A DNA stretch of 64,000 bases from Tachypleus tridentatus (GCF_004210375.1 NC_134825.1:5208001-5272000), one strand, 5' to 3'; shown: positions 46,930 to 58,800, counted from the stretch's first letter. Translations and numbers: made by a program. The notes: a model not told the origin generated them from the letters alone.

Positions 46930-46942
46930 GAATATTCTAGAA
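46930..46942. promoter_or_regulatory. Heat-shock element, GAA-TTC-GAA
   Basis: GAATATTCTAGAA contains three perfect alternating pentamers (nGAAnnTTCnnGAAn), the binding site of an HSF trimer. It lies about 70-80 bp upstream of the inferred transcription start of the FKBP gene, a normal position for such sites. Vertebrate FKBP52 (hsp56) is heat-inducible. About 0.5 such matches are expected by chance in 64 kb, so the position, not the motif alone, makes the case. Confidence 0.6.
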
Positions 46943-47657
46943 ACTGAGGGACTACCTCGTAATTGTACATAAATAAATAACCATTACTATTTATAATCAA
47001 ATACGTGTAATGTGAGCGAATACTTATAATTGAAATAGGTAATGTAAAATTTCAGTTTGTAGATAAAACGTAGCATATACTATTTTGATGCACAATAAAT
47101 TTGGTGTTTAAATTTTAATTTTTTAAATGATCCCTTTTACAACGACAGTGCCATCTAGTGAAAAGTAGGAGTAATTTTACTCAGTGACGTATGTTGCAGC
47201 CTATGACGAAAATAAGTTATTGATCTCACTCGCTTCTTAACTCTACGATATTCTGTATTCTATTATTATGCAGCGCTCACATTTTGCAGACCTTATTCTG
47301 AAACTTTAAGCTTTATAGTTGTTGAATATTATTACTATCATGACAATTTCTGGATCCAGGATTTTGTACGTATTTTTTTAAATTTCAAGAAATCTTTCAG
47401 GGTTTCGCCGCTTCACATTAGTGACAATGGTTCGTAATAGGAAAAGCAATGAATTGCACAAAATATTAATAGAAGGTTCGGACAAAAATAATCTTAAACA
47501 GTAAAAATTCAGTTCAAATAACACTTTAAAACATCTACTATTGACTTCACAAGTTGTACAGATATAGACATTTACAAAAAGCACACATGTTACATAGATA
47601 TATAAGAAAAAGAAATTCTGTTCAAAACGACCCATTTGTAATTTTTGTTCTTTTTAC
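46943..47657. other. Upstream of the FKBP promoter, nothing recognised
   Basis: AT-rich. The minus-strand open frame at 47378-47635 has no family resemblance. No divergent gene is evident. Confidence 0.4.
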
Positions 47658-47938
47658 CAGGCCCGACATGGTCAAGCGTGTTAAGGCGTGCGACTCGTAA
47701 TCTGAGGGTCGCGGGTTCGCATCCCCGTCGCGCCAAATATGCTCGCCCTTTCATCCGTGGGGGCGTTATAATATAACAGTCAATCCCACTATTCGTTGGT
47801 AAAAAAGTAGTTCAAGAGTTGGTAGTGGGTAGTGATGACTAGCTGCCTTTCCTCTAGTCTTACACTGCTAAATTAGGGACGGCTAGCACAGATAGCCGTC
47901 GAGTAGCTTTGTGCGAAATTCCAAACAAACAAACAAAC
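47658..47938 (+). mobile_element. tRNA-derived SINE, family 1 (full length)
   Basis: AGGCCCGACATGGTCAAGCG head, GCGGGTTCGCATCCCCG B box (GC in place of GA), CTCGCCCTTTCATCCGTGG body, and the TAGCCGTCGAGTAGCTTTG tail ending in AAACAAACAAACA. Good preservation suggests a younger copy. Confidence 0.93.
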
Positions 47939-48438
47939 ATAGCCTTTCTGTACTTTATTCGTGTCTAAGTGCATTCTGCACTTCTTCAAATTTATCTTTG
48001 TAATCCTTTAATATGTTCTCCGTAACTTTATGGATATTGTCTTCGCTCATAATTATTATTGTTTTCAACTATTTCTCAAAATATTTCATATATTTCTTTT
48101 AACTCTTTTTTAATTTCTGCTTTTTAACTTTATATTAATTATCTATAAATTTCTTATTTAAATTTTTCTTTTATTAATCCGATTTTCTATTTATTTCTTC
48201 TTGTTCTTGTTTTATCTACCAGTAGGACAACTGTAAGTTTAGATGCTTACAATACTGAACTCCAGTGTGTGATTCCCTTTGTAGAAACATCCTAATGTTA
48301 CTTTGCTCTAAGAAAATCAACAAAGTGTTTATTTTAGTTTTTGTTCTGTTTTTCTTCATATTATTTTAATTGTGTATATATTTATTATAGAACTTATTTT
48401 AATTTTCTGTATTTATTTCTTACCCCTCCTTCATAAGT
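47939..48438. other. Non-coding, nothing recognised
   Basis: T-rich spacer of about 500 bp between two family 1 SINEs in the same orientation. Confidence 0.4.
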
Positions 48439-48706
48439 AGCCCGGCATGGTCAGTTGGTTAGGATGTTCGACTTATAATCTAAGGGTTGCAGGCTCGAAT
48501 CTCCGTCATACCAAATATAGTCACCTTCTCAGCCGTGTGGGCAATATAACGTTGTGGTCAATCCCACCATTCGTTGGTAAAAAAGTAGTTCAAGAGTTGG
48601 TAGTGGGTAGTGATGACTAGTTGCCTTCCCTTTAGTCTTACACCGCTAAATTAGGGACTAGTAGCACAAATAACTCTCGTGTAGTTTTGCGCTAAATTCA
48701 AAACAG
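48439..48706 (+). mobile_element. tRNA-derived SINE, family 1 (full length)
   Basis: GCCCGGCATGGTCAGTTGG head, GGCTCGAATCTCCG B box, CACCTTCTCAGCCGTGTGG body, and the TAACTCTCGTGTAGTTTTGC tail. It is more diverged than the copy 500 bp upstream. Confidence 0.92.
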
Positions 48707-50732
48707 ACAATCTTTCATTATTATTAATCACTTATACTCAAATAACTATAAGAGAGAGAGAGAGATTAAGCATTCCTAGCGTGTGATTGGTATCTCTTCA
48801 AATTTATGTTGTCGTCGTTTTGAAGGTTTGTTTAAGTTTTATTTTCGCCAAAGTTATCTCATTTCTGTTGAATCATGTTCTGCTTGAATGAGTTATTTTA
48901 AGCTATTTTACTAAATATAATTCCAAGCGCATTCTATGCTAGGCCTGAACAACAAATGAAACATCTTTTTTGTACTTTATGTAATAACTCTGGTTACTTA
49001 TATTATTCCCTCTGTATCAGTAATGATAACTTGAAGTTTGGCAAAGCAGAATTAAAACTTAACAGTTATCTCGCTAGACAAAATCTTGACGATATGTTAA
49101 ACATATTTTTATAATGCATTTATTTTGTTGGTGGGTTCTTTAAAATTATTTGGAGAAAATAATTAAATGTAAAGTCTTGGTAATTATATTAGATTACTTT
49201 CTTTTTTATTTAACATTTCTACGAGCTTGAACACTTGTTTTATGCTGTAAATTGTTGTAGGCTAATGCTATAAATGGCTCTAAAACCGTTCTAATAGTAT
49301 TAGGACTAACATAACTTTGCCTTACTTGTAAAAATCATCTCAACAAGCCCAATAGCAAACACAGATCTAAACACTTCAAAACAAACACACTAGTTAATTG
49401 AATTACTTATCTTGAAATAACTCTGAACAAATATTATTGGCTTCTTAACTCCATCTATACTCATTAACTTCTAATTTATTGGCTTATTTGCATTTTATAA
49501 GCTAGTCATGTTCTTCATATTTTGCCAAATCTTTAGATCATTACACCTTCAATGACACAGTTTCTTTTAACAAAGAAACTAATCACACAGACAAAAACAT
49601 ACAATGCTGCCTCTTCTTGGATCATGAAGTCCTTCAAGCTATTCTAATACAAACAATACATTACATTGGCAATTAAACAAGTTTGTTTGTTTTTCACAAT
49701 CAGCAGTTTGAAAAAACGTCTTTCGTTTTCGTAGCAACTCATGTAAAGGACAAGGTGTTTAAAAGAATTTTACAAAACAGTTTTAAGAAGAAATCTTCTT
49801 GCTTCACCAAGACTCTTTAATGACGGCCAATCCCAGATTAAGTGAATCATTAAACTTTTCTGTTTACTGAGTGTTCCAGGAACCTCGCCTATTGATTCAA
49901 TAATTAACTATTCCTAGCTCTTCTTCTTGTTCTGTAACGGGGCACTCCTTTTAGGTAAGTTTGGCCAATGGAATTTCGACTAATACTGCCAGTTACAACT
50001 TTATTTATGTTAGCTCAGGAATGCAGTGAGTGAGTGGAGCACAGAAGCAGTAATTCGAGGAATTTACAGTTAAAGTAAAAAATCCGATTCTGATACTAGT
50101 ATTCAAAATTAAGCACTTTTAATATGCTTTCAAAAATCATGTTTACAATCAATGTTGCATACTTTGATTAGAACAACAAACACTTTTAGTATAAACCAGC
50201 AAAACATTTTTTAAGAATATCATAACTGTATTTTACTACGTTATCAATTTTAAGAGTAATAGAAATAAGTTACTGGCAGAAAGTTTAGGCGAGAAACATT
50301 TGGGAAAATGATCATTCTAGTGGTCATAATTGCCTTCCAGATTCAGCTGGTGATGGCTGTGACTCACTTCAGCTCAGGGAGAACTTCAAGTGAAGTAGCT
50401 TGGAGCTCAGAGAACTTCTTTCTGAGTTCTGGAGAACCGCAGCAAAACAGATTTTTCAGCTCGAAATAAATTTGTATTCAAACTCGTTCTAGTATTCTTA
50501 CGATCATCCAAGTAGTACCTACAAATACCTGCACGTAGTTCTGACTTTTAATTGGTTATTTTTCCTTGATCGTTTTGCAATAAAAACAAAACTGTTTGTT
50601 CATTGATTTCAGATAAAGTCGGTAAATTGGCAGACTTCTCTCTTGTATCTATACATACATTTTTCATCACAGATACTTCATCAAAGTTCCGACTAACTTC
50701 CTTATTTGGCAGTTTTGTGCATGATAACATCA
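48707..50732. other. Non-coding, nothing recognised
   Basis: About 2 kb, AT-rich, with a short (GA)n run at 48750-48763. The minus-strand open frame at 50548-50736 ends at the start of the next minisatellite and has no recognised domain. Confidence 0.4.
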
Positions 50733-51392
50733 ACATTTCTCAGTAGCTTCTGTGATGTTTAGTTGACACCAGGCTGTGAGGAAACATTCTCAGTAGCTTC
50801 TGTAATGTTTAGGTGACGCCAGGCTGTGAGGAAACATTCTCAGTAGCTTCCGTGATGTTTAGGTGATCCCAGGCTGTCGGGAAACATTCTCAGTAGCTTC
50901 CATGATGTTTAGTTGATTCCAGGCTGTCGGGAAACATTCTCAGTAGCTTCTGTGATGTTTAGTTGACGCCAGGCTGTCAGGAAACATTCCCAGTAACTTC
51001 CGTGATACTTAGTTGACGCCAGGCTGTCGGGAAACATTCTCAGTAGCTTCCGTGATGTTTAGGTGATGCCAGGGTGTCGGGAAACATTCTCAGTAGCTTC
51101 CGTGATGTTTAGTTGATTCCAGGCTGTCGGGAAACATTCTCAGTAGCTTCCATGATATTTAGTTGACGCCAGGCTGTCAGGAAACATTCCCAGTAACTTC
51201 CGTGATATTTAGTTGACGCCAGGCTGTCGGGAAACATTCTCAGTAGCTTCCGTGATGTTTAGTTAACGCCAGGCTGTCAGGAAACATTCCCAGTAGCTTT
51301 CGTGGTGTTTAGTTGACGCTAGGCTGTCAGGAAACATTCCCAGTAGCTTTCGTGGTGTTTAGTTGACGCTAGGCTGTCAGGAAACATTTTCA
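50733..51392 (+). repeat. Minisatellite E (50-bp unit, about 13 copies)
   Basis: Unit ACATTCTCAGTAGCTTCCGT, GATGTTTAGTTGACGCCAGG, CTGTCGGGAA. It is more GC-rich than the other arrays. Units vary at several positions (GTGAG/GTCGG/GTCAG; GACGCC/GATTCC). The last two units (AGCTTTCGTGGTG) are nearly identical to each other, which suggests growth at the right end. It ends about 200 bp from the gypsy relic. Confidence 0.96.
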
Positions 51393-51589
51393 GTTTTGTC
51401 TTGCTAATGAGTCGTGCGTAATTTTTCTCATGACCTTAATAGTGTCACTTGTAGACAAGTAGGAAGTTTCTCAACATGCTTCTCTTTTTAGGCAGTCACC
51501 ATAAAATAACTATTTCTTATACTTCACTGAATATGCATCACATTTGTCCTTAATACACATAACTGTTCAATATTTGAAGCATTTGAAAA

Positions 51590-52790
51590 TGCCCAAAACT
51601 TCTCAAATGCTTACTTCTTAGTCAATCCAAAATGTTTCTTAGTCCTTCATAAGCGTTATCAAAGATCTTCCCATGTGTAATTATGTCATCTAAGTGGATT
51701 AGTACAACGTTTTAAGGTAGTTCAGACAGTAGTTCCCTTAACTACTGAACCGTAGTAATAGCTTTATATAATCCATATTGCAACAATCCATTTTTTTACG
51801 AAGCTTGTCTTTTTTCTAATTACTTTGTCGACTTCTATTTGACAATGTCCACTCTTAAGATCCAATGTTGACAACGATTTTGATTCTGATAGAGAATCTA
51901 AGTTAATTCTTGGTAGTGAGTAGGCGTCCTTCTTTGTAACTTTATCCTTTTTTTCTTCAAAATTAAAATATGTGATGCTCAAAGACTAGTATTTCAATAT
52001 TTTTCTCCTTGTTACTTTATGGCTCTTATCTTTTCGAAAGTCTTAGCATGTTTTGCACAAAGAAGTCACCTCACTAATTGACATATTGAGGCTGCATATC
52101 CAATGTCAATCTTGATAGATAACTTGCTTGTTTCGTTTAAGCCATGAGATCCACTGAAAGAGGTGTCTTAATATTCCATAAGCAAGTTATGTAACCACTG
52201 GAAATGAAAAACGTTAAAACCACTACGGCTCTGGATATTCAAGTTTTGTAGGTGAGATGATAAGCTGCTCTTATATAAGACTTTGGCATTTAATTGTACC
52301 AACCATTAATCTAGCAGGACACAGTGGAGTGTTTGATTTTATTATGATTTAGTAAATAGATGTAAATTTGTTTTTGTTTTTGTTTTTTTGTGAAACTTGG
52401 TATGAGTATTTCACTTCTTGATAGTACAATGACTGTTCTTTTGTTAGAACAGAAAGTGAAACTGCTGGTATAGTACTGATCCTATAATGCATAGAGATTT
52501 TTCGTGACATGCACAGTGAAAGCACTTGAAGTGTGCTTCACTGCATTTTGATGTCTCTCTATAAAGCCTGTTACTAGTATGCACTCTTCCTTGATGTCAT
52601 TTACTTACATCTCATAAGGTGTGGAGAAGTCTCTTATTTTAAGACCAGGTTCTAACTTATGGAGCCTTATGTTCACTTCCTTTCATCACTTCCTCTTCTT
52701 TCTTCATACTTAGAGACAGTATTCCATCTTTTACAGCCAACTTTGAAAGTTAATTAATGTTGTTGTCGAAGCTGACACTTTTAAATGGGC
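51590..52790 (-). pseudogene. Ty3/gypsy-type retrotransposon relic (pol fragment)
   Basis: On the minus strand 51982-51764 reads DAYSLPRINLDSLSESKS and STLDLKSGHCQIEVD, the classic gypsy reverse transcriptase start with the first catalytic Asp in LDLKSG. Further on, at about 51700-51640 in another frame, VLIHLDDIITHGK is the YLDDI-type catalytic box followed by the usual helix. Upstream pieces (about 52630-52560, VNDIKEECIL) resemble the protease-RT linker region. Several frameshifts and stops separate them, and no LTRs were recognised. The RT call is firm; the upstream extent is inference. Confidence 0.78.
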
Positions 52791-53024
52791 AACAATAAGA
52801 ATGGCTTTTGTTCCTTTTGCACGTGTTCACTCTAGAAATAATTTCAAACTAAGCTTTGTATAACTTCCGTGGTACTTTCTCTTCTAAAAAAAAAACGATA
52901 CAGTAATTAAAGCCTTTGTTTAAATACTTTCAGTACTAAATTTTTAATTAATCTGTATTATATTACAATTAATTCATGCTAAAAGGGACATTCAATAATT
53001 AAAACTTATTGGTTACAGATTTAA

Positions 53025-53125
53025 ATTTCACAAAGCTACTAGGACTAATTTAAGTTAAGACTAGAGGGAAGGCAGCTAGTCATCACCACCACCGCCAACT
53101 CTTGGGCTACTTAGTGGGATTGATT
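53025..53125 (-). mobile_element. SINE family 1 fragment (3' half, minus)
   Basis: Only the complement of the tail and body remains: CACAAAGCTACTAGGACTAA, GACTAGAGGGAAGGCAGCTA and CCGCCAACTCTTGGGCTAC. The tRNA head is absent. Confidence 0.8.
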
Positions 53126-53299
53126 AACACAATTACAACTAATTCGTTAACTACAACTAATTCATTCTAAAAAGGATGATACAATACTTAAAATTTATTC
53201 AATCAAGTATTTTCAATGACATGAAATATTATTTATTGTAACATGATCATAACATACATTTTACCAGGCACATAATACATGTCTGACGTTACAAATGGA

Positions 53300-53355
53300 T
53301 ATTGTGTGTGTGCTTTCATTTAGCAAAGCCACCTCGGACTATCTCCCGAGTCCAT
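53300..53355 (-). mobile_element. SINE family 2 fragment (3' tail, minus)
   Basis: Contains TTTAGCAAAGCCACCTCGGA and CTATCTCCCGAGTCCA, the complement of a family 2 tail, and nothing of the tRNA head. Confidence 0.6.
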
Positions 53356-53384
53356 AAATGGATATTATGTAATGAATGAAATTT

Positions 53385-53655
53385 GGCATGGGCAGGTGGT
53401 TATGGTGCCCAACTCCTAATCTCAGAGTCACGGTTCGAATCTATGTCGCACCAAACGTGTTCGCCCTTTCAGCCATGGGGACATTATAATGTGATAGTCA
53501 ATCCCACTATTTATTGGTGAAAGAGTAGCCCAAGAGTTGGCGGTGGGTGGTGATGACTAGCCGTCTTTCCTCTAGTCTTATACTACTAAATTGGAAACGG
53601 CTAGCGCAAATAGCCCTCGTGTAGCTTTGCGCGAAATTCAAAATAAACCAATCCA
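53385..53655 (+). mobile_element. tRNA-derived SINE, family 1
   Basis: TTGGCATGGGCAGGTGGTTA head, CACGGTTCGAATC B box, CGTGTTCGCCCTTTCAGCC body, GGTGATGACTAGCCGTC and TAGCCCTCGTGTAGCTTTGC tail. It directly abuts a mariner fragment, so it may have inserted into that element. Confidence 0.92.
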
Positions 53656-54005
53656 ATCTACTGTCAACAGTTAGAGCGCTTGAATGTTGCACTGAAAGAA
53701 AAGAGGCCTGTTTTGATCAATCGTTAAGGTGTTGTGTTACACCAGGATAATGCAGGGCCCCATACAGCAATGATTACATCTGCAAAGATTGAAGAGCTAG
53801 ACTGGAAAACTTCCACATCCTCCAAACCTTGCACCATCTGATTATCATCAATTACGAAGTCTGCAGAACTGTCTTGACGGAAAAGAGGTTGGAACACGTG
53901 AAGATGTTAAAACTACACTCTGTACATTCTTTTCCTCCAACTCCAAGAATTTTATAGAAGTGGCTTTCAGATGCTTGTGAATCGTTAGCAGGAAGTAATT
54001 AATAA
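53656..54005 (+). pseudogene. mariner transposase relic (C-terminal part)
   Basis: The frame starting at 53656 gives YCQQLERLNVALKEKRPVL and, past a stop, GVVLHQDNAGPHTAM, the region of the second catalytic Asp. In another frame NLAPSDYH follows, holding the third catalytic Asp of the DD34D triad, and then a typical mariner end (RGWNT, SSNSKNFIEVAFRCL). Stops and at least one frameshift make it dead. The N-terminal half is missing, possibly displaced by the adjoining SINE. Confidence 0.85.
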
Positions 54006-54476
54006 TAATGGAACATACATTATTGATTAAATAACATTAAAAGCGTTTGAAATCCTTTCTCTTTTTCTGATCCTAAAATCGGACATTACTTGAGGGATGA
54101 CCTGATAGTTAAAACAATAGTCAGCCAGAATTTTGAAAACATTTGTTACATATATGTGTATACCTTGTGATTATTGAAACTAATACAAATGAACAGTTTA
54201 AAAACTAAATACATGAATAAATATTATTACGTATATGTATTTCTTAATATTTATATAAAATTTATGTAACGAAATGTACATGTAACAATAAAAACATGTG
54301 TGTAATATTTGTTTATGTCTTGTGGCTCTCAAATATCTGAAGTTTATCGTATGTGGCTTTTACGTTAAGCAAGTTTGGCCACCCCTGGTGTATAGCGACC
54401 CACCTGTTTAGTGATATGTATCTGTGTGTTAGAGTTATTTTCTTTGTCACTAAAGGTAAAATTAAAAAGAGGTTAT
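54006..54476. other. Non-coding, nothing recognised
   Basis: AT-rich sequence; no gene or repeat seen. Confidence 0.4.
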
Positions 54477-54595
54477 GCTGTTGTTTTAGGTACAAAGCTA
54501 CACAAGGGTTTATCTGGACTTTGCCCACCACGCAACCCAGTTTGCAGCGTTGTAAGTCCGCAGACATACCTCTGAGCCACTGAGGAACAAGTGAT
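54477..54595 (-). mobile_element. tRNA-derived SINE, family 2 (minus copy)
   Basis: Complement of a nearly complete family 2 unit: TACAAAGCTACACAAGGGTT (tail), GCCCACCACGCAACCCAG, GCAGCGTTGTAAGTCCGCAG and ACATACCTCTGAGCCACTGA (A-box end). Confidence 0.85.
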
Positions 54596-54947
54596 TATGA
54601 GACATAAACGTCTAACAATTTCTTTGGTTGGCTGGTTCCCATGCAGTGTACTGTAACTTCGCTTATTCAAAGCTCGTCAGTAGAGCTTTAGCTAGCAAAC
54701 CAAATAAACACAGTTATACTTCTTATAACGCTGATTTTTAGAAAAAAAATTATTTTAAAATCCTTTTAAATCACTATTGATACCTTTGGAGAGAAAGAAA
54801 ATAAACACTGTGCCTTTATCTACTGTGCAGATAAAGCTTCAGCAGATGACACTGCAGTCCACAGCAGAAGTTACGAGAAATCGAAAAAGAGCATTGGGCT
54901 TTTGCATCGTAGATTTTGTTTTCAAGTTGTTAATAAAAGAGTATCCA

Positions 54948-55030
54948 AAGAGTTACACTGCTAAATTAGGGACGACTAGAGCAGATAGCCCTCGTGTAGC
55001 TTTGCGCGAAATTCAAAACAAACCAAACTT
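54948..55030 (+). mobile_element. SINE family 1 fragment (3' tail)
   Basis: GTTACACTGCTAAATTAGGG, ACGACTAGAGCAGATAGCCC and TCGTGTAGCTTTGCGCGAAA, ending in an A-rich tract. The head and body are missing, as in 5'-truncated retroposition. Confidence 0.85.
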
Positions 55031-55349
55031 TACAATTTTTTTTTTTTTGCTGAGAAAGAAAAGAAATCCGTAATAAATATAAACATTAAAGATAAATTTA
55101 GAATAAATGCAATCATATCACAAAAACGTAGAAACTCGTTGTGAATGCATATGCGACATTTTCAAGTACATAGGTTTGTTTGAATCTTTTCCCCTTTGGA
55201 CATAAACATTAAAACAGAACTAAACGACTGTTAAAACCAAAATAAGAAGGGACTTGAAAAGTGCAGCCCTAATTTTTATCTAATTACAGGGAAAGTTAGT
55301 TTTTATTTGTTTTTTCATTTGTTGAGATGAAACTAATATCGATGTACTT

Positions 55350-55448
55350 TGATGCCTTCCCTCTAGTCTTACACTGCTAAATTAGGGACGGCTAGCACAG
55401 ATAGCCCTCGAGTGGCTTTGTGCGAAATTCCAAAACAAAACAAACAAA
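55350..55448 (+). mobile_element. SINE family 1 fragment (3' tail)
   Basis: Starts at GCCTTCCCTCTAGTCTTAC and ends CGAAATTCCAAAACAAAAC. It is 5' truncated, about 400 bp from a similar fragment. Confidence 0.88.
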
Positions 55449-57094
55449 AAGTTTTTCAGTCTATACTGAATGGCAATTTTTAAAATTTTATTTATTTTTG
55501 TAGTATTTATAAATTAAGGGTCCAAGGAACTTCACTCAAGTTTGAAGAGTTTCTCTCCCGGTGTATCAATTTTGTTAAGCCCATATATATGTTTATTGGA
55601 TATACGCACGCATATTTATAATAATTAAAATTTAGGAACAGACTTTCTATTTTTATTTAAAACATTAATATTGATCTTAAAATGTCTAGGTTACTGTAGA
55701 ACTTTAATTTATGTGCTCAGTGTAAGTGTAAAAGATGTTTAGTTTTGGCACTAACGTTAGAAGTTTTATAAAATTTTGAAAGGAAATTGAACGTCAGTGT
55801 GTCACAACGAATATTACAACTTAGAAATAAGAAACTGTATCCCGAGCGCTTTTGACCGTTCATCAATAGTTTGCCGTCAACTTTTCGAAAACGCTCGAAT
55901 TATAGGATTTCTTGTTTTTGTTTCTTCCAATGACTTTTAGTCCTTAACCTACTTGTTTCCATAATATCATGATTCAGTAGTGACAATTGGTAAGCTTATT
56001 AGTATTACGTCTAAACAGTAATAGTGCAAGATTCAGGTATAATACATAACTGCATGCAAGATGTGCATTAAAATTTTAAAAATTGGCGTAGGCTTAACAC
56101 TTAATCAGAAATACCATCGGTAAGATGTAAAGATTTTAATTAGCAAGCTTCTTATCAAAACTTTTGTTTTTGTTTGTATTGAGTTTTAATAAATCAAATT
56201 ATTTTACTTTATGAAAAATTTAAAATTATAAAGTGTATTTTTGAACAGTTACTGGATAACCTTCTGTATTGTTAATCATTCATGTTGTTATTCAGTACAC
56301 ATCATAGTCCAACTCAGTGACAGTTGATAGAAGTTATTTACATAACCTCTAATTCTAACCCCAGTTTAATCATTTGAAAATATGAGTGTGTTTTTTTCTT
56401 ACTTCTGTAACTGAGTTTTATACTGTTGTAGTGTTATTGGCTTACACGAGTAAAACTAAGACAGATATGTAACTGTGAGACTTAGTATTAATACTGTAAA
56501 GTAATAGTAGTTCAAACTTTTGTAAAATAGTAAATGTCTAATGGCATTGATTTTGTTTTTAGTTAAACTGGATTGTGTTAAAATGCAAGGAAATATGTTA
56601 CAAGGTAAAGCAAGAATATGGAAGGTCACATGAACTGTTGAGGATATAGGCCTGATGCCTTAACAATGAAAGCGTACTACAATGTGAACTTTCACATCTT
56701 GGTTAAATTAATACAATTAGGTGAGAAGGCATGGAGAAAGGGTATTTCACCCAGTTATGTCTCTAACAGTAAATATACAGAACAAATTTGTATCTGAAAT
56801 TTCAATAATAATGATAAATTTCTCTAATAAGCAGTGGTGTCTGGAGTGCAAAAACTACATCTCAGTATCTTGCAAGTTATGTGAGACATGTATCAGGTCA
56901 TCACATAAGTAATGTTTGAAATTTTAATACAGAAAGTGTCTCACGATATCTGTCTTTGTAGAAGGCTTTAATGACTAAAATATGCAGTAGGACGTGTATA
57001 AAAATGTTCAGATAAATAAAAGAAACTAACCCAACTCCATTTTTTCAAGTCATTAATTAAATAAACTTATGGAGATGGATGTGTCTGAGACCAC
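55449..57094. other. Non-coding; one cysteine-containing open frame
   Basis: AT-rich. A 63-codon frame at 56721-56912 ends with QWCLECKNYISVSCKLCETC, a CxxC-x7-CxxCxxC pattern that could be a small zinc-binding module or chance. No splice or promoter context supports it strongly. Confidence 0.3.
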
Positions 57095-57690
57095 ATTAGG
57101 TATATAATGCTTTATGAGTTTAAAAGTGCAGTAGATACTATGCAATACATTCAAGGTGTTTATGTTGTGGAGTCTCTAAATGAAAGAAAATATTGAAGGT
57201 GGTTTCAGAAGTTTAGATCAGGTGATTACAGCTTAAATGATGCACCACATTCAGGTCATCCTGTTGAGTTTAACGATGACTTGCTGCTGGCTGCTTGTGA
57301 TGAAGATTGTGCTGTAACAGTTGAAGAACTAGCATAGCAGCTTAATTCAACCCATTCAACAGTTCACCGTGATCTGCAACAGCTTGGAAAGGTGTCAAAA
57401 TTGGAAAATGGGTGATTAGACAGAAGCCAACCTCAGAGCAAGAATGGACATTTGTACTTCTCTGCACTTCCATGAATGTAACTCACCTTTTTTGTACAGG
57501 TTAGTGACTGGAGATGAAAAATGGATATTTTATAAAAATGTAAGTACTGCAGACAATGGCTCACTGCATGTAAACTGCCCAAAATGGACCTCCACCCTAA
57601 GAAAAACTTGTTGGATGTTTAGTGGGATATTGTTGGTGTGATCCACTTTGAGTTGCTACCATGTTTTCACTGAATTGTGTATTGTCTATC
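57095..57690 (+). pseudogene. mariner transposase relic (N-terminal part)
   Basis: Broken frames spell RWFQKFRSGDYSLNDAPHSG, CAVTVEELA, LNSTHSTVHRDLQQLGKVSK and, at 57444-57560, MDICTSLHFHECNSPFLYR with LVTGDEKWIFYKN, which has the first catalytic Asp. These are the paired helix-turn-helix region and start of the catalytic core of mariner transposases (SETMAR/Hsmar1-like). Stops and frameshifts are frequent. The C-terminal half is not seen. It is a separate relic from the C-terminal piece near 53.7 kb. Confidence 0.85.
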
Positions 57691-58726
57691 ACACACTGTG
57701 ACAAGAATCCTTTCTAGTTTTTTAAAGTGAAATTTGAGGACAGTTCAAATAAAGAATTACTTGTGAAAATATGTACAAAGAAACTCGATGACAAGTGTTA
57801 ATGATATTTTCAACTTGTTTCAAACTTTGTATTGTATTTCATGTGTAATACGTGTTAGTATAGGATTACATAACGAACACAATCCTGAGTTGTTGTACCT
57901 GAATATTTCTATCACATGAAACAAAGACTAGTTTGAAAATATCTTTTTAAAAAACAAATGTTGAAATGGGAGGATAAAAAATTCCATTTGAGAATAATTG
58001 ATTGATAACAAAAAGTTCACAAATCATCAGTTCTAGTCGTCACTGTGTTTACTTTTACTGAAGATATCTTAGATGTCAGAGATGAATATATCTCTGTTCT
58101 TGATTCTTTTTGTAGTTTTGGTTATGCAAAAGAATTGTTCTAATTTTGTGGTAGTGATCCAAGAATAGTAAAAATGAAGACATGTTCTTAACTACATTGT
58201 ACAAGATAAGTCTTACGGCTTTAGTTAGATGTGTTATTATAATTTATCTACTTACTAAAATACTTATATTTTTTACAGGTATTTCTTGTAAATGAGTGTT
58301 TGGAAGAATTGAATTTTCACCCAAATAGTTGTTGATCTTACTAACCAACAAAGACCAGAATAGAAAACTCTTGGAGCTCCACTAAAGTTAACATTAAGAA
58401 CCTCTCAACTGGTATATTGTACAGTAAGTAACATACATTGCTACAATTATTGGTGGTTTTCTGACCAGGTAAGAATTACTTAGTATCAACTAACTATTAA
58501 TTGTCAAGTGCATTGCAAAGTAATTAAGATATTTATGCATATTACATTGGAATTTGTTTTTCAGTGTCCTATCCAATATTAGGACAATTTTATGGTTATC
58601 TTCATAAATATATCTTTGATATTTTTGAGAAAAATCTTTAATCAAAGTTATTGTTCTTGTCACTTCCACAGAATAGTTATCACTTCATGCAAATAACCCA
58701 TTATAATTAATCAAGATAAGAAAACT

Positions 58727-58800
58727 GCTCTGAGTAGGGTTCAACCTAGAATCTTTGACTTGGTCCTCTGGGAGAAATGCTCTACTTACTAAGCTATCAA
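58727..58800 (-). mobile_element. Degenerate tRNA-like sequence (SINE head or tRNA pseudogene)
   Basis: On the minus strand ATAGCTTAGTAAGTAGAGC resembles a tRNA D-arm/A box, CTCCCAGAG an anticodon region, and GGTTGAACCCTACTC a B box. The stems pair poorly, so it is not a working tRNA gene. The family is unlike SINE 1 or 2. Confidence 0.5.

Noticed and set aside
54313-54670. Minus- and plus-strand open frames at 54.3-54.7 kb
   Set aside because: They run through a family 2 SINE copy and its flanks and show no independent coding evidence.
58280-58340. Exon after TTTTTTACAG at 58279
   Set aside because: Only about 18 codons before a stop and no partner exon recognised.
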